The notes below the pieces were generated by a model, which was not told where the DNA came from, did no database searches, and saw nothing but the letters and a program-made list of their open reading frames with translations. 64,000 nucleotides of DNA from Thermocladium modestius JCM 10088 (GTDB lineage Archaea; Thermoproteota; Thermoprotei; Thermoproteales; Thermocladiaceae). The DNA is taken from the NCBI GenBank assembly GCA_001315925.1, contig BBBF01000005.1, positions 1 through 64,000 of the forward strand. The letters are read 5' to 3'. Both the position numbers and the translations under genes were made by a program. Numbering within the stretch: the stretch's first letter is position 1; every line of letters starts with the position of its first letter. Below, piece by piece: positions 20,344-29,657 of this stretch.

Positions 20344-21139
20344 ATGAAATTTTATCTATTTAATCTATTATTTAAAACAAGCGGATTAAGAATAGGCGGA
20401 GAAACCGATAAGAACGTTTTATATTTCCTAAAATACGAAAATACATATATAATACCGTACAGCTCGTGGAAAGGGTCATTTAAAAGGATAACTGAATACG
20501 TGGCAAAATCTATGAATGTGGGAAGTTCTTCATTCCATAAAAATGATAGCCATCCAGGGTATACAGATTCTGACATAGCTAAGATAATGAATAACGTGAG
20601 AAATAAATCACAAAATGGGAAAATAAAAGGAAAAAACATTGTTAGCCAAGAATATCCTTATTTGACATCAATATTTTCTCCAGAGAACGAGTACAGTATT
20701 AAAGATGTAGAAAATAAGATAACTGAATATATAGCGTCTATTAAATGTCCTATAGATGGGCTTTATGGTTCTAATTTCTTCGCTTCAAAATTAACGTTTA
20801 GCGATTCCTATTTTGAAGAAACTACCGATTTCATTACCCACGTAACTATAAATAGAAAGACTATGAAGTCTCATGAAGAAGAAAAAAGGTGGGCATCTAT
20901 TTGATGAAGAGATATTAAGACCTAGTAAAATCACTCTTAAAATTATCCTTAGAATACCAAATGAAGAAGAACTAAAAGTATGGAAGAATACGCTAAGGTT
21001 CATAAATACTGAAGGTTTACAAATAGGTGCAGGTAAATCTAGAGGATTGGGATTATTGCAATTAGATAAAGAGAGTACAGTAGTGGAAATTGAAAATTTC
21101 AATAAAATATCTCGTAATATGGATGACTTTCTAAAATAA
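20344..21139 (+). CDS. Cas7-like RAMP protein 5
   Basis: RAMP subunit of about 265 residues. SGLRIGGETDKNVLYFLKY, then IIPYSSWKGSFKRITEYV, gives the loops; IDGLYGSNFFASKLTFSDSY is the conserved middle, and LQIGAGKSRGLGLLQL the closing loop. The frame is broken near 20887 by an A run (6 seen, 5 expected), after which KKGGHLFDEEILRP continues. As in RAMP 2, the segment after the first loop is DKNVLYF, so an Asp is present but not in a clear Csm3 context. It is the last effector-complex gene before csx1. Confidence 0.75.
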
Positions 21140-21187
21140 TTAGTCTTTTTAGAGAAGTTTTAAAACTGTTAATCTGTAAAAATACAT

Positions 21188-22603
21188 ATGGGATCTCTGG
21201 TATATATAGCAGGAGATGTATCAAATTATAGCCCAGTTGAGTATAAATTTGAAGATAAAAAAGAAAAGACGTTCTTTTCGGCTCATGCTCTATCTAAAAT
21301 ATTTGGAGTAGAAAAGACAATAGCACTGCTACCAGATAGCTTGATACAGGCTCCAGATCAATCGGAAGAGGAAAAAGTAGAAACTATGAAGAAAGGTTAT
21401 AGAAAACTTATCTTGGATAAAGCTAGTATTCTTAAAGATCAAGGGAAAATAGACCAGCAAATTGAGTCAGACATTAAGTCTTTCGTTGATAATCTTATCA
21501 TTGAAGTTATACCTAACGTTGGAATAGGCCAAGCAATTAAAGTAAATTATAATGGAGAACTATTAAAGACAGACAAGAATGAAAATAAATTCCAAAGATA
21601 TTCCTGCTCTAAATCTAGAAGCCCAGTTTTTATCTTTAATGTAGTTTATACAATACTTCACGATCTAATTAATAACGAAATAATTTTAGATTTAACTCAT
21701 GGAACTAACGTTTTAACATCAATAGTCATGGCAGTAGGGTCTTTATTTGAAACTAGGTTTTTTGCAGCTCCTGTGATGGGACCGCCTACTCAAGATCAAG
21801 TAAATCAAGTAAACATCGTGGAGCTTACGGACATAGTAGAAGCGATGAAAGATTCATTAATGATAAGTTCTTCAATACAAGCGTTGGATGAAAGATATTT
21901 TAAAGACTATAGAGATAAATTAAATAGTCCTAATCTTAATCCTAATAATTTTAATGAGGAAAAAACTATTATTAGTAAAATAAAAGGTAAAGATCCTAGT
22001 AAAGTAATAGAACTATTATGGAACTTAAGAAACGGTTTTACAGTAAGAGCTGTACATTCAATGTCTGATGTTGAACAGTATTCACAACAACTTGAGAAAG
22101 ACGTAAATGAACTTTCCAAATTTTATAGAGAGTGGTATAATCATCCAAGATTAGAAAATGTAAAAGAATTAATTGTTTCCAATTTTTACTCGACACTGGA
22201 AGTTAAAAATATCATTTTTAGAGGGAATGATATAGATAAGTTACACGAATTAGTCTCATTATACATTAAAGCAAAACTTTACGATAAAGCTATATCTTTA
22301 TCAAGAGAATTACCCGTTGCAATATGTTTAGACTCTAATGGTGGAGGAACGTTTGAAGACGATGACAGAAAATATAAGGATTGTGAAGATTTAGTGACGT
22401 CTTATTTAAGACTAAAATACAGTAATTTAATACAAAATAGAAATTATTTAATGCATGGCGGATTATCTAAGGATATGAAGGTAGAGGTAAAAAACGGTAT
22501 GCTAAACGAGAAGAACCAAATAGATAAGAAAATAATAGAGGAATACATAAAGGGATCCTTAAAAAGCGATTTAGAAGATATAATCAGAATATCTAAAGGA
22601 TGA
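21188..22603 (+). CDS. csx1: Csx1, CARF-HEPN ribonuclease
   Basis: Intact 471-residue accessory ribonuclease of type III systems. The N-terminal CARF domain (LVYIAGDVSNYSPVEYKF; IILDLTHGTNVLTSIVMAVG) should bind cyclic oligoadenylate made by Cas10. The C-terminal HEPN domain has the R-x4-H active site in NRNYLMHGG (about residues 424-432). A long helical linker lies between. An ATG at 21188 follows a 48-base gap after RAMP 5 that contains TTTTTAGAGAAGTTTTAAAA, so it may have its own promoter. This gene makes the operon a complete signalling unit in principle: Cas10 as sensor and cyclase, Csx1 as effector. Confidence 0.88.
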   Translation: MGSLVYIAGDVSNYSPVEYKFEDKKEKTFFSAHALSKIFGVEKTIALLPDSLIQAPDQSEEEKVETMKKGYRKLILDKASILKDQGKIDQQIESDIKSFVDNLIIEVIPNVGIGQAIKVNYNGELLKTDKNENKFQRYSCSKSRSPVFIFNVVYTILHDLINNEIILDLTHGTNVLTSIVMAVGSLFETRFFAAPVMGPPTQDQVNQVNIVELTDIVEAMKDSLMISSSIQALDERYFKDYRDKLNSPNLNPNNFNEEKTIISKIKGKDPSKVIELLWNLRNGFTVRAVHSMSDVEQYSQQLEKDVNELSKFYREWYNHPRLENVKELIVSNFYSTLEVKNIIFRGNDIDKLHELVSLYIKAKLYDKAISLSRELPVAICLDSNGGGTFEDDDRKYKDCEDLVTSYLRLKYSNLIQNRNYLMHGGLSKDMKVEVKNGMLNEKNQIDKKIIEEYIKGSLKSDLEDIIRISKG

Positions 22604-22723
22604 ATTTCGTGTATAAATATTTTTAGTATCTTATCTTTTTATTGTGTATTTTAATACAAAATTTTTACGAATAATATTATAAACTGAAGTAAAGTTTTAA
22701 AAACATGTTCTATAAATTATTTT
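22604..22723. promoter_or_regulatory. A/T-rich spacer with promoter-like sequence
   Basis: Very A/T-rich spacer downstream of csx1. ATAAATTATTTTATGG directly precedes the small ORF at 22724. T-rich stretches (TATTTTTAG, TCTTTTTATT) could terminate the csx1 transcript. Confidence 0.4.
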
Positions 22724-22918
22724 ATGGAAATTGAGGACGCTATCCTTAATCTCATGAAGCTTCTTTCAAGGATTTCAATTGATCAGCCTTATCTCGGTAC
22801 TTCAATTTCAGTAGATTCCTTCCCTCAAAGCAAGAGAGGAGATGACGAGAAAGAAGCTCTAGAAAGACTGGTGAACTACCACGCCCTTACGGACGTAATT
22901 GGTAATACTACGCTATAA
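22724..22918 (+). CDS. Small hypothetical protein
   Basis: Unrecognised 64-residue ORF (MEIEDAILNLMKLLSRIS at the N-terminus) in the A/T-rich island after csx1. It could be a short protein or the 5' remnant of a longer mobile-element gene; the sequence after its stop contains the small inverted repeat TAGGG/CCCTA (22932-22945). Confidence 0.3.
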   Translation: MEIEDAILNLMKLLSRISIDQPYLGTSISVDSFPQSKRGDDEKEALERLVNYHALTDVIGNTTL

Positions 22919-22967
22919 ACTTTTGAAATACTAGGGAAATCCCTATGAACAATGACGTTGAAGATTC

Positions 22968-23110
22968 CTAGAACCAGTGAGCACAATGAGTCCGCTTCTC
23001 AATCCACCTCACCCGCTTGAGGTAGTCACTGAACCTCCCAGACCTGACTGCATTGACCTTAAGTTTACCGTAAGCTTCTGAAACAATGCCCAAGCCATTA
23101 GTTGGTATAA
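22968..23110 (-). pseudogene. ORF remnant at island edge (possible transposase end)
   Basis: Minus-strand reading ending at 22968 with a basic, aromatic C-terminus (KLKVNAVRSGRFSDYLKRV, RWIEKRTHCAHWF). Its composition resembles the C-terminal end of an insertion-sequence transposase, but I cannot name a family. No start codon lies before the peroxiredoxin gene, so it is a fragment. Its position exactly at the change from A/T-rich to G/C-richer sequence suggests a mobile-element scar. Confidence 0.3.
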
Positions 23111-23161
23111 ATTTTGGGTTTAGACGAAAAGGATTTAAGTGTATATACTGAAAGGAAGTAT

Positions 23162-23860
23162 ATGAGTTCTGAATACAAGCTTCCCCCCCTGATAGGGAGA
23201 AGTTCCCTGAAATGGAGGTGGAAACCACGCACGGTAAGATTAAATTGCCGGATCAATTTAAGGGTAAATGGTTCATGCTGTTCAGCCATCCGGGGGGACT
23301 TCACTCCCGTCTGCACGACGGAGTTCGTGAGCTTCTCCAAGCGATACGATGATTTTAGAAAGTTGAACACGGAATTAATAGGGCTTTCGGTGGATAGCGT
23401 GATATCCCATGTGGAGTGGGTTAGGTGGATAGAGGATAATCTTAAGGTGAAAGTACCGTTCCCAATAATAGCGGATCCCATGGGCAACGTGGCGAGGAGG
23501 CTCGGCATGATACATGCAGAATCATCCACTAGCACCGTACGGGCGGTGTTCATAGTAGATGATAAAGGGATTGTTAGGCTGATACTGTACTACCCGCTGG
23601 AGATAGGGAGGAGCGTCAATGAATTGTTGAGGGTGATAAAGGCCCTTCAGGTAGTCGATAAATACGGCGTCGCGCTTCCAGCGAACTGGCCGGAGAACGA
23701 GGTGATAGGCGATAACGCGATAAACCCACCGCCTCACACGGTGGACGGCGCCGCGACTAGACTGAAGGAGTACAAGGGATACGCGTGGTGGCTCACCTAT
23801 AGGGAAGTGCCCAGGACGGACGTGGAGGAAGCCAAGAGCATACTTAAAATAAAGGTGTGA
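23162..23860 (+). CDS. Peroxiredoxin
   Basis: Thiol peroxidase of about 233 residues (archaeal Prx6-type). After correcting the N-terminus, [19 protein letters not shown] leads to [18 protein letters not shown] with the peroxidatic Cys; [14 protein letters not shown] and [16 protein letters not shown] are typical of the family, and the long C-terminal arm ends [15 protein letters not shown]. The ATG at 23162 follows a TATA-like GTGTATATACTG. Breaks: C7 at 23183 (4 expected), G3 at 23197 (4 expected), G6 at 23292 (5 expected). It is the first gene after the A/T-rich island. Confidence 0.92.
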   Translation: MSSEYKLPPLIGRSSLKWRWKPRTVRLNCRINLRVNGSCCSAIRGDFTPVCTTEFVSFSKRYDDFRKLNTELIGLSVDSVISHVEWVRWIEDNLKVKVPFPIIADPMGNVARRLGMIHAESSTSTVRAVFIVDDKGIVRLILYYPLEIGRSVNELLRVIKALQVVDKYGVALPANWPENEVIGDNAINPPPHTVDGAATRLKEYKGYAWWLTYREVPRTDVEEAKSILKIKV

Positions 23861-23911
23861 GCGATCGGAAAACGCGTAAAACTAATTTACTCCTCGCTTC
23901 ATTAACTATAA

Positions 23912-24607
23912 ATGAATTTCAGGAAGGCCATTCCCACCGATTCGGCCGAGATAAAATCATTCACTGCGGATACATTTCCTTGGGGCGATTACCTACCTAA
24001 CGAGATAGATGAATGGATAAGGGAGGGGAACGCATATGTTATGGAGGATAATGGACGAATACTGGCCGTGGCTTCCTTATTGATTTTATTTCAGGGAACT
24101 GCCTGGTTCCGCGGCCTTAGAGTTAGGAGGGAAGAGAGGCGGAGGGGGATTGGGCGCGCAATCACCAGCAACATGATAGAGACCGCCAAGAAAATGGGTG
24201 CCAGGCGAGCCATGCTGATGGTAGCCGAGTGGAACGATGCGAGCAGGTCGCTGGTTACATCAATGGGTTTTCGCCCAGTGATGAATTTGTGGGGGGGAGG
24301 TGATGTAACAGCTAACGCCGCGAGGGTTGGCGACGACGAGATAAAGGACTACGTGAGGGATGCATTGACGGCGACAGGCGGCTACTTATGCTTACCGGAT
24401 GATCCTTGGACGTGCACTAAGGCCTCCATTGAGGACGCGTTATCTCTGGCTCCCCCAGTGTATAGGGGGGGTCCAGGCATAGGAATTGGGCGTTTCTCGG
24501 TGGGGGGGTCGCCGACGGCTGGAGTCGATGCGTCCGTAGTGGCGACCAAGGATGGAGACTTCAAGAATAGGTATGGCATGTACACCATGTTCGAACTCGA
24601 TATCTAG
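23912..24607 (+). CDS. GNAT-family N-acetyltransferase
   Basis: Intact 231-residue protein. The N-terminal GNAT fold runs from FRKAIPTDSAEIKSF to the acetyl-CoA loop RREERRRGIGRAIT and NDASRSLVTSMGFRPV. The C-terminal 90 residues form an additional domain of unknown function. Acceptor substrate unknown. Start ATG lies about 25 bases after an A/T-rich stretch, fitting a leaderless gene. Three G7 runs are in frame (LWGGGDV, YRGGPG, SVGGSP). Confidence 0.85.
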   Translation: MNFRKAIPTDSAEIKSFTADTFPWGDYLPNEIDEWIREGNAYVMEDNGRILAVASLLILFQGTAWFRGLRVRREERRRGIGRAITSNMIETAKKMGARRAMLMVAEWNDASRSLVTSMGFRPVMNLWGGGDVTANAARVGDDEIKDYVRDALTATGGYLCLPDDPWTCTKASIEDALSLAPPVYRGGPGIGIGRFSVGGSPTAGVDASVVATKDGDFKNRYGMYTMFELDI

Positions 24608-24658
24608 GAGCGCGAGCCAGTCCCCAGCCGGCAATTAGTTCGCCTTTAGGAATAAAGC

Positions 24659-24742
24659 CTAGATTACCTCCTCCCTCTCATCGTCGTCATCGTCGTCATC
24701 TGTGAAGCCAGTTATGGGGAGCGGAGTGGAATTACTCCTCAT
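24659..24742 (-). CDS. 27-residue poly-Asp micro-ORF
   Basis: ATG at 24742 overlaps the TGA of the membrane-protein gene (CAATGAGG). The ORF ends TAG at 24659 and encodes a run of seven Asp followed by EREEVI. It may be a real micro-protein coupled to the membrane gene, or the true acidic C-terminus of that membrane protein displaced by one indel. The GAT/GAC repeat is plain in the DNA (24676-24698). Confidence 0.35.
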   Translation of the reverse strand: MRSNSTPLPITGFTDDDDDDDEREEVI

Positions 24743-25209
24743 TGACTTATTGAGGCGATTGGTTCCAGCATGCCGGATCTGAGGAAGTTAATCACTGAAT
24801 AAATTACTATTGCTAGTCCACCATTGTAAAACGCTAATCCCATTCCCACTGACTTATCCATCACCAGGCTCGGAGCGCTTACCTGGACTGAAATGCCTGC
24901 ATATGAATTAAACAGGGACATATCTATTGTTCCCATCATGATTATCAGAAATGCGATTGTGAGGAGCCATGCCAATTTCAATGGTTTGGATCCATCGTGT
25001 GCCTCCAGATTTATCAGCATTGCTCTGAGGATCGATATAAACGTGAATGCCTCTATCATTACTAAGAACAATGCTGTCGGCACGAACAGGACTATGCCTA
25101 GATTAGATGAGCCTGTCAGGAATACCTGCATCAACACGGCGTCCACGCTCATCATTGTGGCGATGGTAACGGAAGATAGGATCACCAATATTATCCTCCC
25201 CCCCGTCAA
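24739..25209 (-). CDS. Four-TM membrane protein
   Basis: Unrecognised 156-residue integral membrane protein with four hydrophobic segments (IILVILSSVTIATMM, LGIVLFVPTALFLVMIEAF, LAWLLTIAFLIIMMGTI, GMGLAFYNGGLAIVIYSVIN). The start is a TTG at 25209 directly before a G7, giving MTGGRI. It faces the A/T-rich region 25210-25840, where its promoter should lie. No family found. Confidence 0.6.
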   Translation of the reverse strand: MTGGRIILVILSSVTIATMMSVDAVLMQVFLTGSSNLGIVLFVPTALFLVMIEAFTFISILRAMLINLEAHDGSKPLKLAWLLTIAFLIIMMGTIDMSLFNSYAGISVQVSAPSLVMDKSVGMGLAFYNGGLAIVIYSVINFLRSGMLEPIASISQ

Positions 25210-25840
25210 ATCTGCTATTTAAGCCCATCGTTCAGTATAGAAGTACACATATTTAAAAATTTTTCTATACCATAAAGTATTTTTATAAAATTAGAATAAA
25301 ATCCTTTGATTTAATGGAAAGTATTTATAAATATAACGTTTATAATAACTGATACCTATATAAATACCATTATTCGAAACAGAACGAGACGATCAGCTTA
25401 AGGTTCACATCATTACACATTTGCATGGCTTGATCATAAATAGAATTCCCAATTCTAATCACGTCGCCGAACCCCCCCCGAATAGCTTTCTTGGTAATGT
25501 ATATCAATAAGTAGACCTAATTCTCGGTCTTCACAATGACCTCCTCAGCGCATTTATCAGGGAACTTTCTAAGTATATTAAAGAAAACAACATTATGGCG
25601 TGCATCAGTTAATTCTGGTTAATAGAGGGGGGGTTTACCTCTAGTCTTTTTCTATTGAGGGATTACTGACGCACTCAGGATAAGAAGCAGCAATGGAACA
25701 GCCGCGATGTGTGAGTCCGAGCCCCCGCGCACAGGGTTGGGGGGGGAGCGGCATGGCCTGGAATGTATATATAATTTATTTATCTTCCCATACGGAATGA
25801 CCATAGCTAAGTTTAATAAACCGTTTTCAATCATGGCTGA
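25210..25840. other. Long intergenic region
   Basis: About 630 bases between divergent genes. The left part is A/T-rich with TATA-like stretches (ATATTTAAAAATTTTTCT near 25249, ATAAATATAACGTTTATAA near 25328). The right part contains a C8, two G runs and, just before the next gene, GTATATATAATTTATTTATC. No tRNA, C/D RNA or convincing ORF was found. Confidence 0.5.
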
Positions 25841-26844
25841 GTGGACACGGAGAGAGCGCTCCTCATAATGCTCGCAATTGCGCTGGCCATCATGATAGCC
25901 ATGTACGCCGACCTATACGTGGAGACCTACTACTCCTATAACCAATTGACTCAGAAGTATGCCGCGCTGGAGTCGTCCTACGCCAACCTTTACTTGAGCT
26001 ACAATCAATTAAGCAGTTCATTCACTAAGCTGAGCAGTTACTACGCTGGGCTGAACTCCACTTATATGGGCTTGACCGAGAAGGTGGTTGAGACCAGCAA
26101 TCAATTAAATTACTGCAGGAGTAATCTGACAATTGCTGTGAGCAACAACACCCAGCTGGCCCAGGAGTTGAGTTACTATAAGGAGTCGCTGAACATATTG
26201 ACCAGCAAAAACGAGTCGCTCAGCATGGAGCTGAATAAATTGATACAGATCGATTCATCCTTAAGGCCAATAACTCGCTGCTCCAAAGCCAGGTAAATCA
26301 ACTGAACTCCACAATATACTCCATTAACTCCAGCTACAACTCCCTCCTAGCCAGGTACGCGGTTACCAAGTATTACTATGAAGTATACGGTAATGCCAGC
26401 AACGGCGTTTCATGCAACATAACGCTAATACCACAAGCCAATAACACGACGCTCATAGCGAGCGGCTCGGCTAGCCAACCGGTGAGGAGCGAAATGCTAG
26501 GCTGGGATCAATCCTCCGCTCCCCAAGTATACGTGCTGCTCCTAATCCCAGATGAGTCGGCCCCCCCTCTAGCCGCGTTCTCAACAGTGCTAAGCATCGG
26601 CTCATCATCATGGAGCCTATCGACGGTGCTGCCATCCACCAGCAATGGGGGGGGTTATATAACGATGGAGAGCTCAGTGAATGCTTACATAAAGACGCTG
26701 ACCATACACACGACTCTGCAGGAAGGCAATAAATACATAGCCGCCATAGCTATAGTGCCGGGGGGGACAAACGCCCTCTCGCTGCTCAATGCAGCCAACA
26801 TAGTGTCCCAGACCTGTATATTAGAGGTAATGAAGCCAGGCTGA
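25841..26844 (+). CDS. N-terminally anchored extracellular coiled-coil protein
   Basis: Unrecognised surface protein of about 333 residues. An N-terminal TM helix (ALLIMLAIALAIMIAMYAD) is followed by a long Tyr/Ser/Asn/Leu heptad region (YNQLTQKYAALESSYANLYL) and a beta-rich C-terminal domain (SCNITLIPQANNTTLIASGS onward). There are many N-x-S/T sequons. The frame is broken near 26263 by a missing C (TCCTTAAGG). Three G/C runs in the C-terminal part are in frame. Likely an outward-facing stalk protein. Confidence 0.6.
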
Positions 26845-26898
26845 AAATAGCAAGCGCCTCATAGGTAGGTTTTTAAACGATGAATTCGCGAGCAATCA

Positions 26899-27660
26899 AT
26901 GAATCGCAAGGCCATGCTCGGCCTAAGCTTCCTGGCCGTCGCATCCGCTCTAGCAGTGATGGATGCTGTCGAGATGCCGTTCGTGGATCCATTGATTGAT
27001 AAAATCGCCTCCATCATCGCTCAATACTCGATTTACCCGTTTTACTTCGTGAAGTTGATCCTATTCGATGGCCCAATATATGTATTGACGCATACAGGCT
27101 ATGCTGGCGTGTTCTCCCTAATGGTGATGGAATCAGCCTCGCTTCCCGTCCCCAGCGAGCTGGTTCTTCCCTACGCTGGGTACTTGGCGTTCCTGGGCTA
27201 CTTGGGGGGGTTGACCCAGACAATACTTGTATCAACGCTTGCCTCCCTTGTTGGATCCCTGATCGACTACTGGCTTGGACTGATCGCCGGCAGGCCCATA
27301 GTGTTGAGGCTTGGGCGGTATATTGGAATACGCGAGGATCATCTCTCCAAGGCTGAGAAGTGGTTCGACTCAAGGGGGGGTAGATTCGCAGTACTGCTTG
27401 CTAGATTTGTGCCTGGCCTTAGGTCCATAATATCTATACCGGCCGGCATAGCCGAAATGAACGTCTGGGAGTTCCTCATCTACACAACTATAGGCTCTGG
27501 CGCGTGGAATGCAGGATTGGTAGTGATGGGCTACTACCTAGGCCAGAATTGGGGGTTGATCTATTCATTCATCAAAACGGATTATACATCAATAGCCTTG
27601 ATAATCACCGCCATCGGCGCGATTTATATGGTTTTAAAGATAAGAAGCAAGGATAAGTGA
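26899..27660 (+). CDS. DedA family membrane protein
   Basis: Intact 253-residue polytopic protein of the DedA/SNARE-associated family, probable proton-coupled lipid or undecaprenyl-type carrier transport. The family marks are FSLMVMESASLPVPSELVLP (acidic re-entrant region), GSLIDYWLGLIAGRP, and RFVPGLRSIISIPAGIAEM with the conserved Arg. Start ATG about 30 bases after TAGGTTTTTAAACG. Two G7 runs are in frame (LGYLGGLT, DSRGGRF). Confidence 0.9.
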   Translation: MNRKAMLGLSFLAVASALAVMDAVEMPFVDPLIDKIASIIAQYSIYPFYFVKLILFDGPIYVLTHTGYAGVFSLMVMESASLPVPSELVLPYAGYLAFLGYLGGLTQTILVSTLASLVGSLIDYWLGLIAGRPIVLRLGRYIGIREDHLSKAEKWFDSRGGRFAVLLARFVPGLRSIISIPAGIAEMNVWEFLIYTTIGSGAWNAGLVVMGYYLGQNWGLIYSFIKTDYTSIALIITAIGAIYMVLKIRSKDK

Positions 27661-27715
27661 GTTATCCCATCTTGGCTTTTCAGTTGTTCTAGCGAGATTT
27701 AGGTTTGGGGGGGGA

Positions 27716-28676
27716 TCATTGATTATGCAACCAGCAAGCCACCTTTCGCTTACCGTATTGAACCAGGGGGGGCGGTTCCTTTTGCTTGCATATATCCATT
27801 GCAAAGGGACACCTAGGGTGAAATCTGCAACCAGATGGTGGATTAATCAAGCTCGGCACCTCCCCCCCTGTTGGTGGCTGTAGTTCCTTCTTATTCATGG
27901 TAGGTATGGATGCCATCAATGACTGAGTATATGGATGGGCTGGATTCCTGAATATCTCCTCCTTATCCCCCCCGTATTCAACCACCTTTCCTGCGTACAT
28001 TATCGCCACCCTATCAGATATATAATACGCCACAGCAATGTTGTGAGTTATGAATAAGTATGTCAAGCCAAGCTTTCTCTTTATATCGATCAATAGGTTC
28101 AATACCTGGGCCTGAAGAGAAGCGTCTAGCGCGGAAGTAGGCTCATCCAGGACTATGAATTTTGCGTTCTTCTTAGCTATTGCCCGAGCCACGGCAACCC
28201 TCTGAACCTGACCCCCGGATAATTCCCTGGGTCGCTTGCCCCCCCGTGTTCTTTGTAATTAAGCCCTACTAACTCCATTACTTCAATGACCCTCTTCTCA
28301 TCCATGTGACCCAAGGGTTCGGATATTATCTCCTTAACGGTTAACCTTGGATTCAATGAACTATACGGGTTTTGAAATATCATGCTACATTATCTCTAAC
28401 CCATGAAATTGACGATCGATTAACCTCTCTGCCCATGAATATGTATTTCCCGCTGTCAGGCTCCTCTAGGGTAACCAATAGTTTACCAAGGGTCGTCTTC
28501 CCGCTGCCGCTTTCTCCGATGAGCCCCCCCATGGTTTCTCCACTGTTTATGTCCAGCGTGACATCATCCACTGCCCTCACGTAGACCGGCTTTCGCCCGG
28601 CCAGCCTATCCAGTATTCCTATCTTATACGCCATGTAATATTTACGGATGTTCTCAACGCTTATGACCTCACTCAT
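27716..28676 (-). CDS. oppF: Oligopeptide ABC transporter ATPase (OppF type)
   Basis: Second ATPase of the peptide transporter, about 320 residues. Walker [14 protein letters not shown]-loop [11 protein letters not shown], signature [11 protein letters not shown], Walker [14 protein letters not shown]-loop FITHN, and the C-terminal oligopeptide-binding Cys region [17 protein letters not shown]. The frame is broken at a spot near 28382 (WVRDNVAMIFQNP) and at a C7 near 28240 (YKEHGG/ PRELSGG). MGGLIGESG probably has one extra Gly. The start overlaps the oppD stop. Last gene of the opp operon. Confidence 0.9.
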
Positions 28677-29648
28677 ACAGCCAACACCTTACCCTTCTCT
28701 TATCCATTTTAATTAATTCCGGCTCCCGTTGTTTGCATACATCCATCACGAATGGACATCTGGGGTTGAACTTACAGCCGCTGGGGAGCTGCATGAATGA
28801 TGGGGGGTTGGCCTGGAATGGACTCCAGCTTCACGTCTGGACTGACGAACTTGGACATATCCGGGACGCCGGCAATTAATTTCTGAGTGTATGGGTGAGA
28901 TGGTTCCCTGATCACGGATTCTACATCCCCCCCATCCTCCATTATCCTCCCAGCATATAATACCACCAATCTGCTCGAGATAACGTATGCCAAACTTATG
29001 TCGTGTGTTATGAATAAAATGGATATGTCCAGCTTCTTATTGAGCTCCTTGAATAGATTGACCACCTGTGCTTGTATCGTTACATCAAGGGCGGACGTCG
29101 GTTCGTCTGCTATCAAGACCTTGGGCTTTAGTATTAATGACATCGCCAACACCACCCTCTGTATTTGGCCGCCCGAGAGTTGGTGCGGATATTTTCGCAT
29201 TATCACGTCGGGATCAGGAAATCTCAGGTCCTTCAGCGCATTTATGGACATCTCATATCCCTTATCCTCGTTCCACTTCTCACCGCTCCGCTCCATTTTT
29301 ATTCGAGCAGCCTCCAAAAGTTGATAACCAACTGTCTTAACTGGGTTTAGGCTGGTGAACGGGTTTTGAAGCACCATGAAGACGGACGTTCCCCTATACT
29401 TGGTTACCTCGCCCTCGCTGAGCGATAATAAGTCCTTTCCATCTATTTGAATAGATCCATTAACTACAGCGCTGGGCGGCAGTAACCTAGTAATGGCTTG
29501 GCCCAACGTGGACTTGCCGCTGCCGCTCTCGCCCACTATTCCAACTATTTCTCCCCCTATCTATATCCAAGTCCACATTATCGAGTACATTCAATTTTCC
29601 ATAAATTGTCCTATAACTAACGCTTAGGTTTCTTATGCTGAGCAACAC
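28669..29648 (-). CDS. oppD: Oligopeptide ABC transporter ATPase (OppD type)
   Basis: First ATPase, about 325 residues. GTG start at 29648 (VLLSIRNLSVSYRTIYGKL), then Walker A GESGSGKSTLGQ, Q-loop VLQNPFTSLNP, signature QLSGGQIQRVV, Walker [13 protein letters not shown], and H-loop FITHD. The C-terminal SGCKFNPRCPFVMDVCK lies in another frame after a C6 near 28806 (5 expected). The N-terminal piece is split by a G5 near 29554 (4 expected). It ends inside the oppF start. Confidence 0.9.
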
Positions 29649-29657
29649 ATTGATCAC

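Noticed and set aside
13000-23110. CRISPR array within or beside the cas operon
   Set aside because: No regularly spaced direct repeats were visible on reading the spacers at 12960-13529 and 22604-23161.
25652-25834. Minus-strand ORF with a hydrophobic tail
   Set aside because: It covers a promoter region and a G8, lacks motifs, and looks like spacer DNA.
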